In this document: positions 1 through 7,753 of the stretch, in pieces
How the letters are laid out: every line of letters starts with the position of its first letter
How positions within the stretch are numbered: the stretch's first letter is position 1
From: Acetobacteroides hydrogenigenes
GTDB taxonomy: Bacteria; Bacteroidota; Bacteroidia; Bacteroidales; ZOR0009
Assembly (NCBI RefSeq): GCF_004340205.1
Contig: NZ_SLWB01000018.1
Span: forward strand, 20,150-84,149
Direction of reading: 5' to 3'
DNA length: 64,000 nt
Notes under the pieces: generated by a model
What the model saw: the letters and a program-made list of their open reading frames with translations, nothing else
The model's database searches: none
Told to the model about the DNA's origin: nothing
Program-made: the position numbers and the translations under genes

Positions 1-781
1 TAAGCTTAGAATAGTAGATATTACATTCGTTGATGCACATTGTAAAGAACATTCCTTTTCCATCTGCAGTAAGCGATTGGGCGCCTTCATTTGCTGCTGT
101 GTTTATTGATCCAGCAAGAGGTGCGGCTTTACACCAACCTCCAAGACTATCCTTTTTTGAAACAAAAAAATCTTCCTGAAAGATATGTGAGCTATCTAAT
201 CTGGGAATATTGCTCGTTTTAACAAAGACATTTCCATCTCCCGATATGCTAGGCCAGTAGTCGTCAAACTTTGAGTTAATGCTATCACCCATATTTTGGG
301 GAACAAAGCTAACGGGTTTGCTCTTAAGCTCTCTTGCCACCTGTGCCTTACCCAAGTTTTCGTCAACCTTACTCCGTTGGTTAGGGAATTTCGCTATAAA
401 AAAGTTGAAACATTCAATAGACTTATCGTATTGCCCATCGCGGAGATAAAGCTTACCAAGAATTGATGCTAGCGAAGGATGCAGGGTTGGATTAAGGCGA
501 AAGGCCTTTTCTCCATAGTATATGGCTCTTTTCTCGTATAGTTTTTCTACTGATGCCTGCATGGCCAACAGGTATGCCTCAGTAAATGCTGTGTCCTCGT
601 CTATCGTTTTATCAATTTTATCAAAAAAATCCTCGTATTGACGAGATTTAAATAGCTCTAAGGCCTCTTGATATGCCTTTACGGCCCGTTTATTCTTCGA
701 AGAATAATCTTCGCCAACAGCACTTTGACACAGCAAAGAAACAAATAGTAGAATGAAGGCTGATTTAAAAATGTGTCCCAT
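1..781 (-). CDS. TPR / PD40-type secreted protein, C-terminus cut by the window edge
   Basis: Open frame on the minus strand from an ATG at 779-781 that runs off the left edge, so only about 260 N-terminal residues are present. It begins MGHIFKSAFILLFVSLLCQS, a clear signal peptide. The next ~120 residues are helical and TPR-like (AYQEALELFKSRQYEDFF, AIYYGEKAFRLNPTLHPSLA). The last part has a WD40/PD40-like beta segment (SFVPQNMGDSINSKFDDYWP, then FVSKKDSLGGWCKAAPL and AQSLTADGKGMFFTMC). This TPR-then-PD40 order is common in Bacteroidetes envelope proteins that end in an OmpA domain (established for the family); the OmpA part is not visible here. Role is inferred: outer-membrane or peptidoglycan-linked protein, possibly part of gliding/type IX secretion-like machinery. 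It lies 80 bp downstream of the nucleotidase but beyond a strong terminator, so it is probably a separate transcript. Confidence 0.7.
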   Translation of the reverse strand, partial: MGHIFKSAFILLFVSLLCQSAVGEDYSSKNKRAVKAYQEALELFKSRQYEDFFDKIDKTIDEDTAFTEAYLLAMQASVEKLYEKRAIYYGEKAFRLNPTLHPSLASILGKLYLRDGQYDKSIECFNFFIAKFPNQRSKVDENLGKAQVARELKSKPVSFVPQNMGDSINSKFDDYWPSISGDGNVFVKTSNIPRLDSSHIFQEDFFVSKKDSLGGWCKAAPLAGSINTAANEGAQSLTADGKGMFFTMCINECNIYYSKL

Positions 782-795
782 TACACCCTTAATAA

Positions 796-828
796 AAGAC
801 CTATCTCAAAAAGGTTGAGATAGGTCTT
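796..828 (-). terminator. Rho-independent terminator of the 5'-nucleotidase gene
   Basis: A perfect 14-bp stem (AAGACCTATCTCAA with its complement, 5-base loop), followed on the minus strand by TTTTATTAAGG. It sits 33 bp past the stop codon of the nucleotidase gene. Confidence 0.75.
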
Positions 829-860
829 CGAATGTAGCTAGTTTATTGATCTTCACAAAA

Positions 861-2576
861 TCACTTTCTAAAAATGCGCGATTCGTCTGCTTTCCGAGCC
901 TTTGCTACAGCATCTTCAGGAATAAACGTCCATGAGCTCAACGGCTTGTAATCGAGTATTCCGGTTTTTATCAGGTCCATCATAATTAGGTAGCGCATAT
1001 CCTTGGTTGTGCTTGTAACCAGCCGTTTGCCAATCTCCGATGGTTGAATTTTAGCTCCAAGGGTAAGGTGTCCACCACCGCCATTTCCACGGTAGCTGCT
1101 CATGGCTACCTTGTACATTTTACCCAAATCGAATGGAGTGCCATCGGCCATTGAAAATATGGTAATTTTACTTCCAGCAGGCTTTGTAATATCCACCTGA
1201 TACCTAATACCCGCTCCAGAATCAAAATTGTAGTACTGATTTTTCAGCTTTCCCTTTTCGTTAAGCAGAAGCATACCATCGTCAAAGGTATCGCTGCTCT
1301 TTACCCATAAGCCATAGGAGTATTCGAGGTAGTCCTTTACCTCCTGCCCTGTCAGGTTAAGCACGTAAAGAAGGTTTTCGTACTTGTAAAGGCTAAACAT
1401 ATCGCCAACGGTGATTTCGCCAGCAGGGATATTCGCATTTAAGGTTAGCGGCGAAGCAAAGCTGATGTCGGCATCGGTAACCTTTAGCATATTACGATGA
1501 ATCAGGTCTACAAATGAGGAGCTGCCAAAAAAGGCATCGGCAGAGGCAATTGGCTCATCGAGCGTACCTATTTTCTTCGAAGAAAAATCTTTAACCTTAT
1601 CAAAATCATTTTTGAACTGTTCTTCAAAAGTTTTTTCGGCAGGGAATGGCCGAACATCAACAACGCTACCGCTTACCTGCTTGCTTTTGCCCTGAAAAAC
1701 GATGCTTAGAACGCCTACATTACGGGCAAAAGCGGATGGATTAAGAACCTGAACGGAATCGCCAAAGTCGGTTGCCACCTTCTTGTTGAAGATTTCGTGG
1801 TCGTGCCCGCATAGTATGGCATCAAACCCTTTAACTCGCTTTGCAACAAGCATGGCCGCATTCTCATTCTTGTAGGTATTCTCGTTTTGGTTGTTGTAGT
1901 TAAAGTTTACGCCGGAGTGCAGCATGCCCACGATGGCATCAGGCTTTTCCTTCTTCTGAATCACATCAACCCAATACTTGGCGCTTTCGACCATATCGTT
2001 AAACGTCATTCCTCTCCAGATATCCTCGGGAAGCCAAGACGGAATTGCAGGTGTAATGAGCCCAAGCACTGCAACCCTTTTGCCATCTACCTTAAATACC
2101 CTATACGGCTCGAAGTAGGGTTTTCCCGAAGGCGTAACGGCATTTGCGGCTAGCCATGCAAGCTTCGACTGTTGACGAACTCTGTCGTACACCGGATGCC
2201 CGGGTTCGAGATCATGGTTGCCTACGGTTAGGGCATTATACCCCATATAGCTCATAACCCTTGCCTGGAGGTGCTGGCTTACCGTGTCTACAAAGTTGTA
2301 GAAGTAAACCGTTGGCTGCCCCTGCAGCATATCGCCGTTATCGAGGAGCAGCAAATTAGGATGCTGCTTTCGCTGCTCCTTTACATAGCTGTATACCTGT
2401 GCAAGGCTACCGGGCCGGGCCTTTTGCTCGATAAAATCGTAGGGGAAGATGGCGCCATGCACATCAGTGGTAAAAACGATCTTAACCTCCTTACCCTTTG
2501 ATGCAAGCATTGAAAGCGGCATTGCAAAAAGCAATACCAGCAAAAGGGCCTTTATTGTTGAGATTCTGACTTTCAT
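861..2576 (-). CDS. Secreted 5'-nucleotidase / 2',3'-cyclic phosphodiesterase family protein (UshA/CpdB-like)
   Basis: 571 aa. The N-terminus MKVRISTIKALLLVLLFAMP is a signal peptide. Residues ~30-300 are a calcineurin-like metallophosphoesterase domain with its metal-binding motifs in order: FTTDVHGAIF, NGDMLQGQP, VGNHDLEPG and CGHDHEIFN. Residues ~340-530 are the 5_nucleotid_C domain (substrate-binding; GNGGGGHLTLGA near the end). Family members hydrolyse 5'-nucleotides, UDP-sugars or cyclic nucleotides in the periplasm to salvage phosphate and nucleosides. The sequence does not decide between UshA-type and CpdB-type specificity. Length is normal. The gene is monocistronic: terminator at 796-828 and a long non-coding block upstream. 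Confidence 0.88.
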   Translation of the reverse strand: MKVRISTIKALLLVLLFAMPLSMLASKGKEVKIVFTTDVHGAIFPYDFIEQKARPGSLAQVYSYVKEQRKQHPNLLLLDNGDMLQGQPTVYFYNFVDTVSQHLQARVMSYMGYNALTVGNHDLEPGHPVYDRVRQQSKLAWLAANAVTPSGKPYFEPYRVFKVDGKRVAVLGLITPAIPSWLPEDIWRGMTFNDMVESAKYWVDVIQKKEKPDAIVGMLHSGVNFNYNNQNENTYKNENAAMLVAKRVKGFDAILCGHDHEIFNKKVATDFGDSVQVLNPSAFARNVGVLSIVFQGKSKQVSGSVVDVRPFPAEKTFEEQFKNDFDKVKDFSSKKIGTLDEPIASADAFFGSSSFVDLIHRNMLKVTDADISFASPLTLNANIPAGEITVGDMFSLYKYENLLYVLNLTGQEVKDYLEYSYGLWVKSSDTFDDGMLLLNEKGKLKNQYYNFDSGAGIRYQVDITKPAGSKITIFSMADGTPFDLGKMYKVAMSSYRGNGGGGHLTLGAKIQPSEIGKRLVTSTTKDMRYLIMMDLIKTGILDYKPLSSWTFIPEDAVAKARKADESRIFRK

Positions 2577-2689
2577 GTAGCAGTGAGACTTTAAAAATTG
2601 TACGTAAATAGATTTTGAATAGCCTGTAAATATAGCAACGATTACTTTTCGCGGTATTAGTTGAACCTTATCTTTTTTGCTTAGCCTCT

Positions 2690-3232
2690 AATGGTTTCGG
2701 GGTTGTAGCGCTCGTTTGGGTTGATGGCATCGCCGATTCGCCCGTACAGCCCCTCCTATTAGGTTCGGGACCTAATCGAATACGTCCGAAATCCCGGCGT
2801 TGGGGTCAGCTATCGGTCCGTCGGGGTTAAACGTCGATCCGTTTAGGTTCATCGACGGTTCGGTGGGGTTAATCGTCGATCCGTTTCGGTCAATCGGAGG
2901 TTTGTTTCGATCAAACGACGATATTTTTCGGTTCGGAAGCCAAACGGAACAGTATGGGATCGCGACGAACCATTCCGGAACCCAAACCTCGCGTCTCGGA
3001 ACCGAAACGGCGCGATAAAAGACCTAAACGGATCTATAAAATGGCGAAAAGCTTCGTCGGCGAACCTATCGGTCGGGCTCAGCCATCGGAAGCAAGCGCC
3101 TCCGAACCGAATCGTTCCGGCAAAACGTCGGTTGCTACCGCCTCGGCGACGCTCCGGATCGGCTTTGGGACGCCTCTCCGAGACTCGGCAGCCCAACGGT
3201 GCGCCTCCGAAACGCAATATTCGTGCCTCGAG
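2690..3232. repeat. Degenerate 21-bp phased repeat block (array A)
   Basis: GC-rich, CG-dinucleotide-rich stretch between the nucleotidase and the efflux operon. Cutting from 2813 gives 20 consecutive units of exactly 21 bp (to 3232). In these units position 2 is C in 19 of 20, position 3 is G in 14 of 20 and position 13 is G in 14 of 20, and units tend to end in CGGAA, CCGAA or CG. Weaker units continue leftward to about 2690. Open frames exist on both strands (for example 2849-3331 minus) and give Arg/Phe-rich heptads such as DPFRSFIAPFRF. No recognisable protein results and several frames are open at once, so I do not call a gene. Composition differs sharply from the AT-rich flanks. Confidence 0.7.
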
Positions 3233-3272
3233 GCCAATATTAGATGAGCTCCACCTTCCTCTGGAATAAATA

Positions 3273-3309
3273 AAGCTCCACCAACAGTAGTAGGCTGTTG
3301 GTGGAGCTT
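3273..3309 (-). terminator. Terminator of the efflux operon
   Basis: Perfect 15-bp stem (AAGCTCCACCAACAG with its complement around a 7-base loop), 22 bp past the stop of the last permease gene and followed on the minus strand by TATTTATTCC. It separates the operon from array A. Confidence 0.75.
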
Positions 3310-3330
3310 GTATACCTTGATCAATCGTCA

Positions 3331-4557
3331 CTACGGTTCTAGGGCTTCATCCGAGGGTTCCTGCATTTCCCTATTGTTTTGGTGGATGCGATACTTCGTT
3401 ATCAGCAGAGCAACTACAAAGTAAACAACCATCAGCATAGCTAGAAACGCCAGCTCACTTGATACCTGAGCCAGCGATGCCCCCATCGTATTCAATCGTA
3501 AATAGCCCTGAATTGCCATTGTACTAGGGATTAGCAGGGATAGCTTCTGCAGTAGTAACGGCATTTCGTTTGCAGGCCACGAGAATCCGCTTAGGAAGAT
3601 AAACGGAATAGAGGTGAAGAACATAAATATCAGCGAATTTTCGCGCTTCTTAAACAGGGTCGCAATAGCAATACCTAGAAATATGACCGCAAATAGGTAG
3701 GGCATTAAGAAGATAAATACCTCTAAAGGATTCCCCTTTTGCGGTAGGTCAAAGAGCTTATAAACGATCACCAGCATAAAGAAGATGTTGAACAGGTGCA
3801 GCGTTATGAACGCAAAAGCCTTACCCAACAATGCCGAAATGGCATGACGAGGATCAACATCTCCATCCACGTAGAAGTACTTGCGCTTCTTCTCCCGCAG
3901 CGTACCTCCAAGCATCCCGATGCCGAGCAGCAGCGTTTGCTGAAGGATCATCAGGATAACTCCTGGCATCGCATACGAGGCGTAACCCGAAGCCGGATTA
4001 TACAGGTAGCTGGTTGTTACGGATACCGGCTGGCTTTGCGCTACTGCCTTATACTTGTCATTCCCCTTTTGCATCAGCCTCCCGATCTCAATTTTAGCGC
4101 TCATTGTACCCGACACCTGAGCAGCTCCCGATAAAATCTGCTTGTATACCATAAAGAAGGTAGCATCGGCATAGGCCGTAATTGCAGCCTGCTCTCCCCT
4201 ATAGATCTTTCGCTCGAAATCCTCGGGGATTACGATAACGCCATGAACTTTATCGTCGTAAAATAGCGCCTTTGCCTCCTTAAAGTTCTGCGTATGGTAG
4301 GTTATATTCATTTGAGGCGTAGCATCGAGCATGCGTACCACATCTCTACTTGACTTGGTACCATTTAAGTCGACAACCGCCACCGAGATATCGTTTACCA
4401 CCTCGCGCGAATAGGAGTACGTATATATTAAGGAGTAGAATATTGATGCTCCAAATAGAATGAAGAGCACCCCCGAGTCCTTAAGCAGCAGCTTTAGCTC
4501 GTATAGGTAGGTATTCGAAAATACCTCGTACGACTTTTTTAATCTGTTTAGTGCCAT
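3331..4557 (-). CDS. ABC-2 type transporter permease (YbhR/YhhJ-like), second of a pair
   Basis: 408 aa inner-membrane protein. One N-terminal helix (LLLKDSGVLFILFGASIFYS), a large extracytoplasmic domain (~50-190, with the typical VAVVDLNGTKSSRDVVRMLD and GVIVIPEDFERKIYRGEQA), then five C-terminal helices including LIFMFFTSIPFIFLSGFSWP. This is the ABC2_membrane_3 architecture. Such pairs export drugs or lipophilic compounds together with an HlyD adaptor (family knowledge). It is the last gene of the operon, directly after its paralogue with a 1-bp gap. No ATPase gene is adjacent, so energy coupling would need an ATPase encoded elsewhere. Confidence 0.85.
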   Translation of the reverse strand: MALNRLKKSYEVFSNTYLYELKLLLKDSGVLFILFGASIFYSLIYTYSYSREVVNDISVAVVDLNGTKSSRDVVRMLDATPQMNITYHTQNFKEAKALFYDDKVHGVIVIPEDFERKIYRGEQAAITAYADATFFMVYKQILSGAAQVSGTMSAKIEIGRLMQKGNDKYKAVAQSQPVSVTTSYLYNPASGYASYAMPGVILMILQQTLLLGIGMLGGTLREKKRKYFYVDGDVDPRHAISALLGKAFAFITLHLFNIFFMLVIVYKLFDLPQKGNPLEVFIFLMPYLFAVIFLGIAIATLFKKRENSLIFMFFTSIPFIFLSGFSWPANEMPLLLQKLSLLIPSTMAIQGYLRLNTMGASLAQVSSELAFLAMLMVVYFVVALLITKYRIHQNNREMQEPSDEALEP

Positions 4558-4558
4558 G

Positions 4559-5752
4559 CTATACTCCTCCCCAGTATTTCGTATACATCATGTGCTTCTG
4601 CAGCTTGGGCAATAGCAAAAGCGGGAAAAGAATAAACAGCCCCAGCATTCCTAAAGGAAAGAGCGCGGTGTAAATTGGAGCTCCACGTAATCCTTGGCTT
4701 ATATAGATGTCGAGGTATTGCGTAAATGGGAAAAACTGCCCCAGAATAGCAATAACAGACGGCATGCCAATAAACGGAAAGGTTAAGCCCGAAAACGTAA
4801 ATGCACATATGGCATAAGCACTCGACATCGAAAGCGACAACCTAAGGTTGCTTATCAGGCATGTAATAAAGATGCCAACACCTTGATAGGCTAGAACAAA
4901 GAATAGGTTCGATAGAATAAGGATTAGCCTGCTACCGCGAAGGGGCACCCCTATAAATCGGTAGAGCAGCGTACTCATAAAAAGGCTAATAATAAAGAAG
5001 ATCACCGAATATGGTATCATCTTGCCGGTTATCGCGCTTATAACATCAAATCCCGATGCTTTTAGCCACTCTCTTGCCGTTCCATCCTTCATCTCGACGT
5101 TTACAGCATAGACTGATGCTGTAATAATAAACATCTGAAGCATAACAGGAAGTAATGCGGTAAGAAGGTAGTATGCATAGCTCCCGAAAGGATTATAGAG
5201 CATCTTCTTTTCCAGAACAACTGGCATAACCTGTGCCACGGCAAGCTTAGCGCTCTCCCCCTTCTTCATCCTTCCCTGCAAGTCGACGCCTGCATTGAGC
5301 GTTGCAAGTGCCGTACGGATATCCCTGTCCAGCAAGCCGCCCTTAAGGATGTTTAGGTTATTAACGTAGAGCGCTATTTTAGTAGGATTACCTCTATAAA
5401 TGTCCCTTTCGAAATCCTTTGAAATTAGAACAAAGGCGCTGATTTTTCCACGCATCATCAGCTCTTTGCCCTCGTTAAAGCTGGTTACACGGTAGCATGC
5501 ATCAACCGAAGGCGTTGCATTTACCATACGTGCAGCCTTTCGCGACATTACCGAGGCATCAGCATCGCATACCGCAATAGGTATCTTATGGGGGACTCCA
5601 TTTTTGAAAATCTCGGTGAAAAGGAAGAAGCATGCCAAAGGGAATACGATCAGCACAAAAAGGTAGATCGAACTCGACGACATCCGCCTGAGCTCCCGTA
5701 AAAGCACGCAAAGAATTCCTTCTCGCATCGAATGCTTTATTTTATTGCGCAT
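4559..5752 (-). CDS. ABC-2 type transporter permease (YbhS-like), first of a pair
   Basis: 397 aa, paralogous to the next gene and with the same plan: N-terminal helix (SSSIYLFVLIVFPLACFFLF), extracytoplasmic domain with IAVCDADASVMSRKAARMVN and FVLISKDFERDIYRGNPTKI, and five to six C-terminal helices (LTFPFIGMPSVIAILGQFFP). It probably forms a heterodimeric channel with its neighbour. The start at 5752 leaves an 18-bp gap to the HlyD gene upstream, so the genes are co-transcribed. Substrate unknown. Confidence 0.85.
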   Translation of the reverse strand: MRNKIKHSMREGILCVLLRELRRMSSSSIYLFVLIVFPLACFFLFTEIFKNGVPHKIPIAVCDADASVMSRKAARMVNATPSVDACYRVTSFNEGKELMMRGKISAFVLISKDFERDIYRGNPTKIALYVNNLNILKGGLLDRDIRTALATLNAGVDLQGRMKKGESAKLAVAQVMPVVLEKKMLYNPFGSYAYYLLTALLPVMLQMFIITASVYAVNVEMKDGTAREWLKASGFDVISAITGKMIPYSVIFFIISLFMSTLLYRFIGVPLRGSRLILILSNLFFVLAYQGVGIFITCLISNLRLSLSMSSAYAICAFTFSGLTFPFIGMPSVIAILGQFFPFTQYLDIYISQGLRGAPIYTALFPLGMLGLFILFPLLLLPKLQKHMMYTKYWGGV

Positions 5753-5770
5753 TAGATTCTGATTTTCGGG

Positions 5771-6763
5771 TTATTCCTTAATCTTATTCCAGTCAACCAA
5801 TACGCTCATTCCTGGGCGTAATCCTATGTTCTTTGCTGTTGGTTTTGCCTTAATCTCAAATGTTTTGCGGTCGAAATCGCCCGAAGTCTTGGTTGCAGTC
5901 CAGGTTGCATAGGCTCCTTGAACCGCAATATAGGTAACCGTAAACTCTACCTCCTTGTTGCCAAGGGCTGGTATTGTTCCTGTAAATGATTTGCCCTTTT
6001 TTATCTTGGCAAGTAGATCCTCGCGCAGGTTAAACGAAACCCAAACATCCGATAAATCGACAAGGGTAATTACAGGATACCCTGTTCCGATAAGCTCACC
6101 ACGCTCTGCAATAACAGAGGCAACCTCACCATTAATTGGCGATTTTAGGTGAGTCTCATTAAGGTACGATGAAACCTCGCTAACAACGCCGCTAGCCTGG
6201 TTTACAAGAGCACCGGCAGCCAGCTTATCCTCGTTACGAGCCCCCTTCTTAGCCATATCGTAAACGGCCTTTGCCGACTCGGCGGTGTACTTGGCAGCCT
6301 TGTACTGGGTTTCAACCTCATCGCGCTTTTGTGCAGGCACCACCCCCTTATCAAAAAGGTTTTGAATACGGCGGTAGCTCTTCTCGGCAAAGTCGGCTGC
6401 AGCCTCGGCTTTTTGCCAAGTGGTATACGCAGCCTGAATTTCTTCTGCACGAGCCCCGTTGTTTGCCTTAAGACGTTGCGCCATTGCCGCATCTTTTACG
6501 GCATTTGCCTGCTCGTACTTTGCATGAACCTCGGGGCTAGTTATGGTGTAGAGCATTTGCCCTATACTAACCTCATCACCTTCGTGAACGTAAAGGCTAT
6601 CTATTCGCCCAGCCAACTTAGAGGCTACTTTTACCTGTGTTGCCTCAATTTCACCCTGAATAATGTTTGGTTGTGGCTTAAGCACGTACCATCCAACAAG
6701 GATAATAAGCGTTAGCAATCCAATGGTTCCAACTGCAAGGGTAAAAAACTTGTTGTTCTTCAT
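5771..6763 (-). CDS. HlyD/MFP-type efflux adaptor protein (YbhG/EmrA-like)
   Basis: 330 aa. One N-terminal membrane helix (FFTLAVGTIGLLTLIILVGW), a split biotinyl-lipoyl domain (VKVASKLAGRIDSLYVHEGD and later HLKSPINGEVASVIAERGEL), a long alpha-helical hairpin between them (~75-200, rich in Ala/Lys/Glu), and a C-terminal beta-barrel (LSDVWVSFNLREDLLAKI). The protein bridges inner-membrane permeases and an outer-membrane TolC-like channel. No TolC gene is in this operon. Second gene of the tetR-hlyD-permease-permease operon, 25 bp after tetR. Confidence 0.9.
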   Translation of the reverse strand: MKNNKFFTLAVGTIGLLTLIILVGWYVLKPQPNIIQGEIEATQVKVASKLAGRIDSLYVHEGDEVSIGQMLYTITSPEVHAKYEQANAVKDAAMAQRLKANNGARAEEIQAAYTTWQKAEAAADFAEKSYRRIQNLFDKGVVPAQKRDEVETQYKAAKYTAESAKAVYDMAKKGARNEDKLAAGALVNQASGVVSEVSSYLNETHLKSPINGEVASVIAERGELIGTGYPVITLVDLSDVWVSFNLREDLLAKIKKGKSFTGTIPALGNKEVEFTVTYIAVQGAYATWTATKTSGDFDRKTFEIKAKPTAKNIGLRPGMSVLVDWNKIKE

Positions 6764-6788
6764 ATTTCGTTAATCGTTATATTGTTTT

Positions 6789-7370
6789 TTAGTTAATTGC
6801 CTTTAGGCATACATTTGCTACACGTTCGGCCATATTGCTCTCAAGAACCTCATTTCCGAAATGCTTCCGGAATCTAGAGTCGATATACAGCAACGACTGT
6901 CCAATCACCAGCACGTATAGGTCTTCCGATGTAACATCTGCATTAATCTCCCCGTTTTGCTGTCCCTTTAGCACCAATTTCTCGAAGGTTTCCTTTAAGC
7001 GCAAGGCAACACCTTTGTCAATCTCAAAGGTGTAATCGTGTATTAGCATAAACAGAAACTTGGTTTGTATAGGGGCTTCTTTTGCTCGATTAATGATATG
7101 CGCAACAAATTTGTAAACAACCTCACGTACGGTGCTTTTTTGGGAGTAAAGGTCGTCGAGCACATCGGCAAGTTGCTCTACCTTAGCCTTAAATATATCG
7201 GATACTAAATCGTACTTACTTTGATAAAAGCGGTAGAGATAGCCATCGGCGACACCTGCCTGCTTGGCTATAAGCGATACGGATGCCGAATTGTAGCCGT
7301 GGCTAACCACCAGCTCTACCGTTGCATCCTTTATCCGTTCGAGTTTTGAGGTATCAATGCTTTTTGCCAT
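6789..7370 (-). CDS. TetR/AcrR-family transcriptional repressor of the efflux operon
   Basis: 193 aa. The N-terminal helix-turn-helix (~10-55) reads ATVELVVSHGYNSASVSLIA then AGVADGYLYRFYQSKYDL, the canonical TetR_N pattern. The C-terminal ~130 residues are a helical ligand-binding/dimer domain with no diagnostic motif. As first gene of the operon it probably autoregulates: a near-perfect palindrome (7381-7394) lies 10 bp upstream of its start and next to the -7 box at 7404-7411. Confidence 0.9.
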   Translation of the reverse strand: MAKSIDTSKLERIKDATVELVVSHGYNSASVSLIAKQAGVADGYLYRFYQSKYDLVSDIFKAKVEQLADVLDDLYSQKSTVREVVYKFVAHIINRAKEAPIQTKFLFMLIHDYTFEIDKGVALRLKETFEKLVLKGQQNGEINADVTSEDLYVLVIGQSLLYIDSRFRKHFGNEVLESNMAERVANVCLKAIN

Positions 7371-7380
7371 TCGTTATGAT

Positions 7381-7394
7381 TGAATGCTCATTCA
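7381..7394. promoter_or_regulatory. Candidate TetR operator
   Basis: TGAATGCTCATTCA: two 6-bp inverted half-sites (TGAATG/CATTCA) separated by 2 bp, just upstream of the tetR start and downstream of its -7 box. A further CATTCA-like half-site follows near 7417. Position and symmetry fit autorepression; the factor assignment is inferred. Confidence 0.55.
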
Positions 7395-7403
7395 TTTATC
7401 GCG

Positions 7404-7411
7404 CAAATATA
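7404..7411 (-). promoter_or_regulatory. Bacteroidetes -7 box for the tetR-efflux operon
   Basis: TATATTTG on the minus strand, an exact match to TAnnTTTG, about 33 bp upstream of the tetR ATG. No convincing -33 TTG at ideal spacing. The rest of 7412-7620 shows no gene and nothing else recognisable. Confidence 0.5.
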
Positions 7412-7620
7412 CTTCCATTCATTTCCAATTGTTTGATATTAGTAATATTTAATCGAAAGTGTTTTTAAATAAATTAGAAGAAAACCATAGAGGGAGCAGG
7501 GATTGGCTAGTGGAGAATAGGGAATCGATAGGCGCATAACCCCTAAAGCATACTCTACGAGAATAGGTTGTAAGAGTTCAATGCAATAGAATGTTAAAGA
7601 CATGAAAGGGCGTAATATAA

Positions 7621-7649
7621 ATTACCCCGGGGAATAATCCCGGGGTAAT
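7621..7649 (-). terminator. Probable terminator of the PEP carboxylase gene
   Basis: 11-bp perfect inverted repeat (ATTACCCCGGG and complement) around a 7-base loop, about 105 bp past the ppc stop codon, followed on the minus strand by a T-rich stretch (TTTATATTA). Confidence 0.6.
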
Positions 7650-7753
7650 AAAGAAGCACCAAAAATGCCGTATATCCTACCCTATCTTGATGGTAGCAAG
7701 CATTTGTCCTTCGAAATGTGGTAGTCAAAAAAATTGTCTAACGGGAGTACTTC

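Noticed and set aside
2849..3331. 160-aa minus-strand ORF rich in Arg and Phe
   Set aside because: It translates the 21-bp phased block, several other frames are open in the same place, it reads through the efflux terminator, and no family or start signal fits.
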